This document shows positions 23,366-35,018 of a stretch of DNA of 64,000 bases, piece after piece. This DNA comes from Arabidopsis thaliana (Eukaryota; Streptophyta; Magnoliopsida; Brassicales; Brassicaceae). The first letter of the stretch is position 1, and every line of letters starts with the position of its first letter. The notes below the pieces were generated by a model. That model had not been told where the DNA came from, did no database searches, and worked only from the letters and a program-made list of their open reading frames with translations. The translations under genes were made by a program, and so were the position numbers. The stretch is from positions 25,591,971 to 25,655,970 of the forward strand of contig NC_003070.9 of the NCBI RefSeq assembly GCF_000001735.4. The letters are read 5' to 3'.

Positions 23366-24484
23366 TGAAAAATCAAAAACCTAAAATTTTCTCTCTTTCG
23401 TCTTCTTCGTTTAACTTTTTTCTTTTCGCTTGTGAGAAACGGAGCAGAAAGAGTTTTTGTTTATATACGAAGTGCCGTTTTTAACATAGAAGGGTATTTT
23501 GGGGATATTATAAGTTTTGTGAGAGTTGCTAAACTGCGCTGAGTTCTTGGCGCATAGGTTTTGAGATGTCGGTTTGAGTGATGAGATTGATTAATAACCG
23601 TTCGATTGTTTTTTGACTTCTTATTTTAGCCGTTGATCTTGATCTACTAAAATCTTTAACTCTTTTATGAGTCCAGGGCCTTTTTTTATTTGGGCCTCAA
23701 TGTTTCTAATTTGGATTTTTGGGAATGTCAAATGTGTATGGATGATTACTGTTACTTAGGGTTTTTGTTCTATTTTTTCTTAGTTAGTATCAGCTTTACT
23801 TAGGATTAGGAATTTTAAAATAATCGTGTTTGTATTATGTTTTTTTTTTTAATATCAATTTAAATGGAAATATTACATTAGTTGTTGAATACTACTAATG
23901 GTCAATCTTCAACTCGGATTTCGGTTCGGTTTGAGGTCAAAATTTTCAGTATTAAAATTTTTGGTTTATGAACTATAGTATACAGAATAAACAATATATG
24001 AGTTAATATGATTTTACTTTTGTTTTGTTTTTTTCTTACTCAAACCACTAGTGTGAAGTTTTTTTTCTTTTCGTAATTGATAACTCCCATAAAAAAAATT
24101 ACTTTATAGTGACAGTCCAAAGTCACAACCACAATATTTATCTCATCCAATATTTATCTTAACTTAAAAGGTTAAAACTTCTTCAACTTGAGGAAACTTG
24201 TTATTTTCATTAAATATATCGAAAGTCGGAAAAATATTTTGTGTAACATATTCTGTTAATTACTTAAATAGTCCGTATAAATATGTGATGTGCACAACAC
24301 AAGAAAATTGTTTTCCACTTCATACATGATTTAGTATTAAAAAAACTATATTGAAAAAGAAACCTCCAACGGCTATTTATTGCATATAGATATAAATTGA
24401 AAAAGTAGACGACCGACCATATGACTTTTCACAGGTTGGCTTGGCGCTCCTTCTTAGATCTAAAACTCAAAACTTTTCATCTTC
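23366..24484. other. Intergenic divergent promoter spacer
   Basis: Lies between the 5' ends of the DUF1639 and DUF761 genes. Contains a telo-box-like TTAGGGTTTTTG near 23757, on the DUF1639-proximal side. Otherwise AT-rich with T-runs. Confidence 0.45.
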
Positions 24485-24491
24485 TATAAAT
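24485..24491 (+). promoter_or_regulatory. TATA box of the DUF761 gene
   Basis: TATAAAT in CTTCTATAAATCTTG, 61 bp before the ATG at 24546; spacing implies a short leader. Confidence 0.6.
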
Positions 24492-24545
24492 CTTGAACAT
24501 TAATGTCCCTTCCAAGAATGAAACCATAGAATACTTTAAATCAAA

Positions 24546-25034
24546 ATGTCCCAAAGAAGAAGACCAATTTTCCAAAGAGTTTCGAAACTACTAAAAATCT
24601 CGATCTTGAGAAGACCCATCATCCCAAGACTCAAGCTAATTCCCATAAAACAAAGAAGATCCAAAAGGGTCAAACTCCTTCAGCAACACAACTATAAATT
24701 TCTCCAAGAGTATCAATTCTCTCCTTCAAGTACATCCTTTATCAAATGCTATGGGAAGAGCATTCAGATATCTAGATCGGGTCTTAAACGCATTTACGGG
24801 TTATTGTTTCTTTCTCAGTGTATCGGCCGGTATAATGAAAATGATGACACAATAACGCAAAGTTGGATGGAGATGGAGCCTTTTCATTATGCCCTCGGAG
24901 TTGCTTCTCCTGCAAGGGAGCATCTGCAGCCGTTCGATTACTTCAGCGAAGATGATTCGATTGACTTGAAGGCTGAGAGATTCATCGAAAAGTTCTATGA
25001 TGAGATGAGAATGCAGGCGCGAGAATTTGCTTGA
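24546..25034 (+). CDS. DUF761 ('cotton fiber expressed') family protein
   Basis: Intronless 162-aa gene. The N-terminal half is extremely basic (MSQRRRPIFQRVSKLLKISI, then IPRLKLIPIKQRRSKRVKLL). The C-terminus has the DUF761 signature: DLKAERFIEKFYDEMRMQAR (residues about 140-159). This signature is a short amphipathic module in plant proteins of unknown biochemical role, often induced in fibre, vascular or stress settings. No signal peptide or transmembrane helix. TATA box at the expected distance. Probably At1g68350. Function cannot be stated beyond the family. Confidence 0.85.
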   Translation: MSQRRRPIFQRVSKLLKISILRRPIIPRLKLIPIKQRRSKRVKLLQQHNYKFLQEYQFSPSSTSFIKCYGKSIQISRSGLKRIYGLLFLSQCIGRYNENDDTITQSWMEMEPFHYALGVASPAREHLQPFDYFSEDDSIDLKAERFIEKFYDEMRMQAREFA

Positions 25035-25901
25035 TTGACCAAATGTCAAGTGTTATTAATTACTTTTTGAATTTGGGATTCTTTTCTACTTGTGTTAGTT
25101 TTCTTTTACACGTGATTGGTATTGTTAATTGTCTCCACATCATATTTAAGATCTTGGAGACTCAGTTATTTCGCTCTATTTGAGTATTTGATTCTATCCA
25201 TTTACAATTTGAAGTTCTATCATTTCCTTGATTTGATTCTATAAGAATTTAATTAGAACTAGGCTCTTGAAGTTGAATAAGAAGTTGGCCCATTTAAGTG
25301 TTTGTCTTTATTCTCTGGAAGTTTTTCGTTTAATTGGGGCCTTTTGTAATCCAAATCCTAAATATTTCAATCATTAACTGTTATGGGCAAATGCCATTTT
25401 CCAACAATTTTAATCACAAATTGTTATGGGTATGCCGTATGCCTTAGCTAGTCTATTGGGCCACCCAATTTTTGCATGTTCGCATGTTAGACGCAAGTTA
25501 GATACATTTATACGAGGAGAAAAAAGGAAGACGTAATGGAGCAACGAATGAGAGATCGACAAGAGGAAGACATGTCTTTTTACCACTTTTATTTCTGAAA
25601 CCGGTAGGACAGTATCGTACGCTAGTCCACTTCAAGAGTTTACATAATTGATAGTATATTATTTGTTATGTATGTATCGAACAAGTACATACGTGCACTT
25701 TTGTTTTTTCTTTTCTTGGGTCCTCATGCCACTTCGATTCTCAAAAGATATATCTTTATGTGGACCAACGACTTAAGCAATGAACTAAAACGAGCACACA
25801 TTACGTCCCACCCCATGTGAGTTTAAAGTTATAGTTTCTTCTTGGATTGTGCCTATACGCAAGCCAATCAACATTTTTAAAACTCGACCTAGAAATGTTC
25901 T

Positions 25902-26026
25902 TGGAACGTATGAAATGTCATTTGGGTTGTTTCTTATTCAAAAGTTTTGTTCTATTCAAATCCATACACTTATTACGTGAAGCGTTCTAATGGAACGCAT
26001 GGAATGTCATTTCGGTTGTTTCTTAT
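25902..26026 (+). repeat. Direct duplication, 36 bp, period 89 bp
   Basis: TGGAACGTATGAAATGTCAT at 25902 and TGGAACGCATGGAATGTCAT at 25991 both continue as TT(G/C)GGTTGTTTCTTAT. About 33 of 36 positions agree, and weaker similarity (GTTCT) extends upstream. Confidence 0.75.
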
Positions 26027-27546
26027 ACATATTACATGTAACTTTGTCATTTGTTTATCAAATTTTGTAACTAACGGGAATCTGGAATATAAAAGGGGAA
26101 AAAGGTGTATCCCGACAAGATCTAGTACTTTATTCTTATCATATATGGAATTGATCTATCGACATCATAATTGTAAATACATTGTAAAAACGTTAAGAGA
26201 GAAAGGAACTTTCTTTGGATATACTTAAGCCACAGACTTACTTGGAACCAACGAGGCTTCGACACACATCCACAGCATCTTTCTTCTCTTTCCATATTTC
26301 ATGTCAACAAAAGCTAAACCCTAGGGATTGTCTTGCTTTCACATGTCCGTATCACTTTCCACGTAAGCCCTATCGTGTTTCTTAGATGGAATCTGAATTG
26401 TCATATTAGTGCTTGTCCCTAACCTACCACAACGTACTTTAACCACTAACCTATCTCCACATTACTCTTATACCCACAACTAATTCTTGGTTTCTTAGAG
26501 GAGCTGAAGAGGTAAAAGGAAACAAAACATGTGTTAAATAACTTGTACCAACACAACGGCCTGACTCCATGCTTCCGCTAATCCACCATCAACCGAAATA
26601 AATCGATTAGCTTACGCATAGAAGTTATATGATAATGGTTCTTCAGATACTCAATCATATTTTCTATTTATTTTTCGTTTATTTAAACTACCAAGTTAAA
26701 TTATTATATCAATCTTTTAGTTTTTAAAAATACTTTTTGGGGAAGAGAATTTAAATATTTTTTATAAAAAAAATTAACTTAGATTAAAAAAAAAAAGTGG
26801 GTTAGAAAAAAATTCGAAACATCAGTTAGAAATTACAAGTTAACTTAACAAATTTTCTTACAAATTAAACAAAAAGATAAGGGGAAGAGAATTTCGTTTA
26901 TCTTTAAAAAAAAAATATTACACAAATTATGGTATTTTCTTAACGTGAACAAAATTAATAACTACTAGCGCATGTATGATACAAGTGGACTCCTAATGCA
27001 TGATGAGGACCATACAAAACATTATACTTTCTCCCATGTGTTATTGGAGAATATAGCTAGGGTTAAAAGTCTAGACTACTGTCTACTGCGACTGTGTATA
27101 ATAAAGCCGAAATCATTGTTTTCTATTATTTTCGATTTTTTGTTAGGTGGTGATGCATATGTGCATGCATGATACATTATTGAAGATCCAATGTTTTTGA
27201 TATTGTAAGCCAATGAGATTATATGCAATGTATATGTGTAATTGTCAGACTGGTAAAGCAAAAGCATAAATAAGACGTACCCTCAAGAGCAAAAAATTTA
27301 GTGGGTATCTTTTAGATTAGGGTGTATATATTGCATGATTGATGGTGTGATAAGGACTTAGATGATTCCTTAAAAAGGACACATGGTGCAGCAAAAAAGC
27401 ACGTTTAGGGACTACGAAAAAACTTTCCCTCCAAAAAAAGTACCTTTTACATATACAAACATGAAACATACACTTAATATTGTTATTTTTTTGAGGTGAA
27501 GTTTACTGATTAAAAAAAAAAAAAAAAAAATTAAAGACTATTGCTA

Positions 27547-27598
27547 AGAGAAGAGTAGTAGAATGCCACCCAAAAAAAAAGAGAGAAGAGAAGTAGAA
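27547..27598 (+). repeat. Poly(A) micro-insertion with 17-bp duplication
   Basis: AGAGAAGAGTAGTAGAA (27547-27563) and AGAGAAGAGAAGTAGAA (27582-27598) differ at one base. Between them is TGCCACCC plus nine A and a G. Confidence 0.55.
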
Positions 27599-27988
27599 AA
27601 GAATAGAACAATAATGTTTAAGAGAATCCTCTTGTATGGAAATATTGACAAAGAAAATCTCTATATTCGCTGGATTCTTGGTACCCGAGTGAGACTACGC
27701 GGTTAAAGGCAGAATTTTCGATGATGCGGATGAGATAGCTATTTCGTAACAAAAAAAGACACAGATAACACTTGAAATGTATATGTACACAATTCATCAT
27801 ATTTGTTTTTTGTATTCAGTGGGAAAAATAATTTGAGTTTTGTAGGATCGTCGACTAATTAATGATGACGTCTCTCTAATTGAGAAATTTGGAAGATAAC
27901 TTTTCTGAAATAATGGAAACGTACTTTTCCCTGACCGGTAGAGAAATGTTTTACGTGCAGATTAAAATTTTACCCCAACACATCATCT

Positions 27989-28030
27989 AAGTGTCTAACT
28001 ACACAATAAACCAAAAAAAAAGTTTCTAAC
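27989..28030 (+). repeat. Poly(A) micro-insertion with 11-bp duplication
   Basis: AAGTGTCTAAC (27989-27999) and AAGTTTCTAAC (28020-28030) flank 20 nt ending ACC followed by A-residues. Confidence 0.45.
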
Positions 28031-29100
28031 CAAGCAATGTTCAAAACTACTTTCTAAACTTATAAGTATATAAATACTCAACTGCTCCAATTCCCATCAC
28101 ACCTTACTATAAACACACATAGACACATACATATGTGCCAATTGCATTGTTAAGTATCTAAAAAACAAATATGCTTTAGGTCATGTATATTTTATTTGCT
28201 CATGGTGACTAGGATCCCATTTCATGTTGAAACACGAAATGCGCTGGTATACCTATACCCCCTACATATTAGTATACGATTGTTAATTAAATTAATTTTA
28301 TAATTTCAAATTCGGGGACCCGAGGATTCTTCCTAGCTTGTGACATGTAGTATTTTCTAAATGTTGAGGTAAGCTATTTTATTATTAAAAATTGTTCTTC
28401 TTTTGGTATTACATATCCACATTCGTTAGAAAATATATGTTTTAAGAATAAACAAAATGTTAGCATAGTGTAAGATACCTCCATTATATAAGTACCTGTA
28501 TGCCTTAATTATGAGATATATAGGAGCCTAGTGATATTTAAAGTCGAAGAAAACGTATCACGTTGTCACAATCATTTAAAAAATTGTATTTTCGACCCGG
28601 GTTTGTATATGCATGTAGATTGCACATACCAAAACTCTATCTCTATGTATGTTGACATCTCTCTTTATAGCCGTTGCTAGTGGTTACATGTATGCTCCTA
28701 AAGGGAATAATTAACTGAAGATTTGAGAGTATTTGACTTTGAAAACCTGGAGTTGAATCATATTGACCAAAAGATTATAGTGGTCCTACAATCCCTAAAT
28801 ATGAGAAAATTTTAATTATAACCAAATTGTGTTAGAGAAGTAATTTTAATTCTAACCAAATTGGGTAATCTACTAAATTTAATTCTAACAAAACTGTGTA
28901 ATCGACTAACAAGACCATAGACCAAAACTCACTAAAGCTGTACATAATTACTACGATGCTAATTGTAGATTAACTTTTTCCATTGTTGTAAAACAGAGGC
29001 CTACCAACAATTTTCGAATCTAAAGTAATAATTTTCTATACTTTGGTTCTAAAAACCAATATGTCAAAACTGTGAGAATTCCAAAAGTAATTTGTGCATA

Positions 29101-29146
29101 GACTTCAGAACAGCTTTTGTCCAAAAAAAAAAGGACTTCAGAACAG
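29101..29146 (+). repeat. Poly(A) micro-insertion with 13-bp duplication
   Basis: GACTTCAGAACAG is repeated exactly at 29101-29113 and 29134-29146. The 20-nt insert is CTTTTGTCC, ten A and a G. Confidence 0.6.
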
Positions 29147-29707
29147 ATTTGAAGGCGTATCAATTTCAAACGCAATCCGAAAAAGGTTGCAGCGTGTCCC
29201 TTTTGACTAATTTTAAGCACAATTTTGAAGCAAATTTGTGAGTAAAGGTGTAGAGTTTTCATACTCATCTTTGCATTCTATTGGCCTGACAATAAAAAGG
29301 CTTTGAAAAACGATTGATCTAATGGATCTGAATATTGGAATTATTATTTTGTATGTGTTTAAACATACATTCTATAAAATCACTTTCAGTGCACCTGACA
29401 ACTTATCTCCTAACGTTTATTTTTATATTTTTAGTCTTTGGTCCTATTGTTTATATTTTTTTCTTGGAGTCTCAACAAATATTACCTTCTGGAATGTTTT
29501 TTCATGAATTGGTTAAGCATTTTGAGACTCTACTTTTTGTGGTAGTAAAGCATAATTGGAGTCTAAACTAGTAAAATATTTATTAGGCAAACAATCACTG
29601 GAATTTAAAGTCATTAATTAAAAATACTGATAGAGAAAAAAAAAATCACTAAAAATAAATAAATTAATTAAAATGTTGATAAATATACAAGAGCTTTAAA
29701 AAACACG

Positions 29708-30442
29708 TCAATGACCAGCAGGTGCAAGACTGAGATGCAAATCCAACCCTAAACCATCATCAAAAGTAGTTCCTACTTCTCTTGAAAACCCATTAACCGA
29801 TGGTCTCGGCCCATGGGCCTGAACATGTCTCATCTGAGCCCCAACTACTCCAAACCCTGAATCACGAGCCCCATACTCGTACGAGAACCCACCAGCACCC
29901 GCACCACCCGAACCATCTTGGATGACGCAGCCATGAGACACGTGAAGTTGAGATGGAGAAACACGTGGAAGATACATCCAAGGACCTCCCATAGGCTGAG
30001 GCACGGCGGATGATGATAAAAGATGAGGCGGAGGAGCAAAAGCAGAGACTATAGGATTCCTTAAAAACTGAGACGCTGATCCAGCGTTTGAGAAATTTGC
30101 GGCTGCGTTTCGTGTAGCTTGAAGCTGAGCACGTTTAAGCTGTTGACGCTCTTTCTTGTGAGCGTTTTGGTGACCACCTAAGGCTTGTGAGTTACCAAAC
30201 TCTCTACAACAATACTGACACTCATACTTACGTTCTCCTCCTCCTCCTCCTCCGCCTCGGCTTCGTACACCACCGCCACTTCTTCCGGAAGATCCTGCCG
30301 GAAACTCGCCACGTTCCGGTGATACAGAAGATAGGTTAGTTTTGACTGATTGATCGGAGAAATCTTCTTCTCCATCAACACTAAATCCAAATAGCTTTAG
30401 ACGAGAAGTTGTTGTTTTTGAACTAAAATCCAGCTCCTCCAT
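29708..30442 (-). CDS. GIS3: Single C2H2 zinc-finger transcription factor GIS3
   Basis: Intronless, 244 aa. One plant-type C2H2 finger: [20 protein letters not shown], with Cys75, Cys78, His91 and His95 and the QALGGH helix that contacts DNA. A glycine-rich linker ([11 protein letters not shown]) precedes it, and a basic [11 protein letters not shown] follows. The C-terminus contains an EAR-like repression motif, LDLHLSLAP (about residues 233-241). GIS-clade proteins act in the nucleus in gibberellin/cytokinin control of trichome initiation upstream of GL1-type regulators. The long Gly/Ser/Ala-rich region between finger and EAR motif is typical. Identification as At1g68360/GIS3 comes from gene order and recall; the family call is certain from the finger. 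Confidence 0.93.
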   Translation of the reverse strand: MEELDFSSKTTTSRLKLFGFSVDGEEDFSDQSVKTNLSSVSPERGEFPAGSSGRSGGGVRSRGGGGGGGERKYECQYCCREFGNSQALGGHQNAHKKERQQLKRAQLQATRNAAANFSNAGSASQFLRNPIVSAFAPPPHLLSSSAVPQPMGGPWMYLPRVSPSQLHVSHGCVIQDGSGGAGAGGFSYEYGARDSGFGVVGAQMRHVQAHGPRPSVNGFSREVGTTFDDGLGLDLHLSLAPAGH

Positions 30443-30543
30443 TAAATATGTATGTCTTTAGAGAGAGAGAGAGAATTAGAAAGAAAGAAAGAGATATGTT
30501 GAATAAGGCTTATAATAAGAGGAGGTTGATGAGTGAGGGCATA

Positions 30544-30551
30544 TATTTATA
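30544..30551 (-). promoter_or_regulatory. TATA box of GIS3
   Basis: On the minus strand TATAAATA lies in TTTATATAAATATATGCC, about 100 bp before the ATG at 30442. The leader is rich in CT/GA repeats. Confidence 0.6.
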
Positions 30552-32016
30552 TAAACTGAGATGTGACTTTGTACAGTAACATGGGAGACACTGTGCAAGT
30601 GTGTGTTGTGTGAAAGATATGAGAGATTGTTGTGTGATTAACTTTGGTTTTTGTTTTCTACGTATTTGTTTTATTTTTCGGACATCCCAAGAAGAAAGAA
30701 AAAGAACAGTGAAAGTGGGAGTTTGAGGAACACACGAACCGAGACGACATGGATAATGGGACCCTATTGGATTTCATTTGTCTCCTTTTTTTTCATGTGA
30801 AAGGAAGTTTCAGTTTGGCTCTACTTTTATGTGTTTATTCTTACTAGTTCTCTTCGGGAAAATTCATATGTTTCCACCTACTTTTTAATGTGATTCTGAA
30901 GCAAAAAATAATAATTACGACATACTTGTTTTAAAAAAATTACAAATCTTTTTTTAAAAATAAATTTCTAAATGATTAATAAAAAAAAGTAAAAAACCAT
31001 TGATTTGATGCGTTCTATGCGTTTCATGTAAATTATGTTATTTACGAACTTGATTTTGCTATTTATTTTGAAATTAAAAATAAGTGAAAGAAGTTTTTAA
31101 ATGTAACTATGAGAGATTTAATTTACCACAAAAAATTTGTATAGACTAATTTGTTTTGGTATATTTTTTTATTGTTTTGCAAACTTTTTGAACATATTTT
31201 TCTACGATGCAAATATATTCTCAGCAACATACTAAGTTCGGAGATTTGTTAATGGCAAATGTTTTAGTAGATTTAATTTCATGGAGGTACACCTAATGTT
31301 TAAGACACTAGCGCTCCTTAATCTAATTTAAGATTCACAAATTCTTAAAAAAACTCTTTATATCCCACAAAAAAAAACTTGATTTTTCTACGATGCAATC
31401 GCCTAAATCTCAAAACAACTCATCCATAATAAACATATTGAATTATATATCAAACTAGTCCTAGATATAAAGTACTCATTTTCCTCCTAGAACTCTGACT
31501 TCTTTCCAATTTTGTTTATCAATTCCAACTAAAACGTCGGAAACATAAGTTTATGTTCTTGTTCACATAAGCTAATATGACCATGATAGTGTGTTAGTTT
31601 GTTGCGCTCTCATAATGAAACGAAAGGAACAAACATTCACAAGATATTGTAACGGGTCTTTCTTGATTCTTTAACATCTGACGTTTTCTCAGAATAAAAC
31701 AAATATATATAATCTGAATTTCTTTTATAAATAAATTTGATCCGGACAGTTGGTAATCTAATCTAGAGCAGTCAATAATTTTTAGGATATTTTGTTTGTT
31801 AGCTAAGAATGTATTGTCGTCTGTAGACTAAGTCATTTTATATTAACCTACAAATACAATGAGAGAGTTTCTAAAGCTACTCAAGAAAGTCCCGTGATAC
31901 CTAGACCTAAGTTGGAATAACATCCAATTTGTATAATTATTGTAACTTCCAAATTTCAATACCATATGTAAGTCGAGAGACCATAAACATTTTAACTTAT
32001 ACATTATTCCTCCTTT

Positions 32017-32080
32017 TGTCTTGATATTCCATCTCTCTAGTTACCTATTGTCTTGATATTCCATCTCTTTAGTTACCTAT
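32017..32080 (+). repeat. 32-bp tandem duplication
   Basis: TGTCTTGATATTCCATCTCT (c/t) TAGTTACCTAT occurs head to tail at 32017-32048 and 32049-32080, 31 of 32 bases identical. The high identity implies a recent event. Confidence 0.85.
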
Positions 32081-34941
32081 TGTTCCTCTTTTTTTAATTC
32101 TTGATTCCATATCTCGACTTGGTTTGTAACCCAGATGATGATTTGAAAGTGACTTACTTACAGAATTTGTAATCCAAAGTTTATAGTTGATGTTTTAGAG
32201 GGGAGAGTCCCCACGAAATGTACCGATTGTTATACCGAAAACTCGTTAAATCTTAAGTATTTTTAATGTTTTACTCTCATGCAATTGACCATAAAATTTA
32301 AGTATTTATCAAGTTAATCACTTACAAAGTCGTTTAATCAACAATTTTTTTTTATTTATTTTTTGTAGTTGGCTAAATTAAATTAATATATATATGTAGA
32401 AAACTAATTAAAAACTTTTTCTAAAACCATCCAAAAATTTAGAACAACAGTTATGTTTTTTAAATTAGTATTTTCATATTTTACTTAAAATTTCACCCAA
32501 AATATGTATTAGTACAAAGTAAAAAGATGCCGACAGACGGAAAGTGATTAGTAAAGTCAAGATAGAGTAGATGCAAACAAATGTTATCACAAACATAAAA
32601 TTGCTTCGTTAATTGAAAGAGAAAGAAAAAAAGACAAATCATAATGTGGGATGTGATCTGAAGTGACCCAGAAGCCAAAAAGTTTGAAATGTGTGACAAA
32701 GAAACATGAGAATCTAATTGAAGATGTGAAAATAAAAAAGGAACAAAAGTCCCACATCTCACTTCTGTGTGTCCCACGTGTCTCCGTCGCATTATCGTGC
32801 GTATCTATTTTCAGATACGATCTCAAAATTTTAATGAAAGTCAAATAACTTAAATTTATGAACTATAATTGCAATTTACTTTCTTACATCTAGTAAGGAT
32901 GTCTTTAATTATGACTATATTAGAAATATATGTTTGCATGTACCACACTTTGGGGCCTAAGGTAAAAATTGTCAACGCAATTCTTTTATACTTATCATAA
33001 TTTAGTTTGCTTTCAAAGTGAGTTGTGAGTTTAGTTATAGTGTATTTACATATTAAAAAAAAAATTGCAACATATATATATATATATATATGTATATATT
33101 AATATTATAATAAGTAATTTTTTAACAGAAGATTAACCCCTAAAATCTATAGATTACCGAGTTTTAATTATTATCGATCATTTTAATAAATTAATAAAAA
33201 CTCATGTTAGAGATCTTTTAGGTTTATAGATAAAAAAATGAGTTTTATTTTTGAACATGTTTTACCACGTAATTTTGTTCTCTCAAAAAAATGTTTTATA
33301 TGGGTTTAAACTTGAATGGGAACGTAGCAATTCTACAAACACAAATTACTATTTTACCATCTATGGTTAACATTTTTAAATGAGTTATAATGAATTACTA
33401 TAGCTGCACATAATTCAACTATGGTACCAATAATTTCGAGTTAAACATATATCAAACTTTCGAAATCTCGATTTGAAAGAATGTTCAGTTTAACCTCTGA
33501 ATAAGTAAAGATAGTTTGGTGAAAAAAAGGAATTTGAAGAGAAAGCTAAGTAATGTGGAAACTACTTAAAAGTGGGGTTTGTTAAGGAAAAAACGAGGAA
33601 CGACCAAAATAAAGTCTCAGATGTTAACATGTTCCCCACGAATTACGTGCCAAATGACGAAACCTTGTTTCACGAGTATGTTCGCGTGATTGACGTCAAA
33701 ATTCACACACACACGTTGTTAATAACCTTTTCTATATCAATTATAATACTTGGAAATATAATTATATATAGAGGGCTCAGAGATCTGCGAATCTTACTAA
33801 CTCAATTAAAAGTTAATTGGGTGGTTTGAGATTGGATTAAGGCTTTACTTTGTACAAAAACTAAAGATTAATAATTGTGTGAACCCTCATAAAACTAAAG
33901 TCTTTGTTAGGGGTGGAGAAATGTCCCATCTTGTCTACCTTTTAATTATATCTTCCACGATAATCTACATAATTAGTTTTTGGTTGTTTCCGTCTATCTT
34001 CTTTTTAATATCTCTTCTCATACCAACAATAGCTTACTATGAAAAAACGACGGGTGATAAAATTGTAAATAAATTAAGTTTGATCGTAAATAGTCATCTA
34101 GAAATTAAATTCACACTGAAAGAAATCCCTACTCGAATTGATTTGTTATATAGATATGAAATGATATTATAAAGTTCATTCAGAAGTGTGTGGAAGATGC
34201 TTTAAATTATTATTATTATCTTTTTAAATCTCTTGAGATCTCTCTTTAATGGAGCACATGATCATAGAATTCGGCTCGGTGGGTTTGCTAAAACATTTCT
34301 TTTAGTGTTGTCAAACGTCGATTTTGCTTGAACACATCTTTGAAAGTTTGAAAAAAAAAACCGACTTAAAATGTTGTTTAAAACTTAGTATTCGCTTCAA
34401 ATTAAATTTCTAATTTTTAGTTAACAAAACATGTATATAAGTATATTAATATTAACATACTCAAAATTTTGTAGACTAGACCTAATATTTTATGCTGTAA
34501 CGAAAAAGGCTGATAACATAAATAGTTTATATAATGTGTATATTGGATGAATTTGAGAATTGATTCCTAAACAGACGCTCCTCGATATGCATGATGTCAT
34601 GTGGACTTCGCATAAAGAAGACCTAAAATATTATCTATGCACAATTGATATATGTAGGAAGATTATATTGTCACTTGTTCGGGTGTATGATTATAAATAT
34701 AATCATGTTATATGTCAAATATTTCTTATTGGAAACAACTAAAAGCAAAGAAGATGCCCAACATGCAATTAACATTCTGCTTTTTATCTTTAGAGTATCC
34801 AATGAACTTTGTTTTTGACTTTTGTTAATAATGTTTTGTGCATCGAGTAATATGTTCTTTTCTCGTCTCCTGGTGGAACTCAAGGACTCTAATCATGTAT
34901 GTGTATGGATATTTACTTAAAAAAACGCATACAATCATAAT

Positions 34942-35018
34942 AGATAGGTCTATCCTATGACTAAAAAAAATAAAGATTGGCCTATCCTATGACAAGGAAA
35001 ACAAGGATTGGCCTATCC
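34942..35018 (+). repeat. Triplicated GATTGGCCTATCC(TATGAC) word with A-rich spacers
   Basis: Copies at 34942 (AGATAGGTCTATCCTATGAC), 34974 (AGATTGGCCTATCCTATGAC) and 35006 (GGATTGGCCTATCC, truncated) are separated by TAAAAAAAATAA and AAGGAAAACAA. The A-rich spacers recall the micro-insertion scars elsewhere in the window. Confidence 0.7.

Larger units (their letters stand above)
25035..29707. other. 4.7-kb gene-poor spacer
   Basis: AT-rich, with no convincing protein-coding gene. It contains a 36-bp repeat pair (25902-26026), three poly(A) micro-insertions (27547-27598, 27989-28030, 29101-29146), an A17-18 tract near 27513 and a CATGCATG RY motif near 27164. Three related words (TTTTAATTATAACCAAATTG, TTTTAATTCTAACCAAATTG, TTTAATTCTAACAAAACTG) occur at 28810-28900 as a local repeat. 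Confidence 0.5.

Noticed and set aside
32745-32765. GTCCCACATCTC resembling the plant snRNA upstream element RTCCCACATCG
   Set aside because: Last base mismatched, no TATA box at the required ~25-nt spacing and no snRNA sequence downstream.
33572-34172. Two consecutive plus-strand open frames (85 and 97 codons)
   Set aside because: Different frames, no splice-compatible junction or motif; hydrophobic bias explained by AT content.
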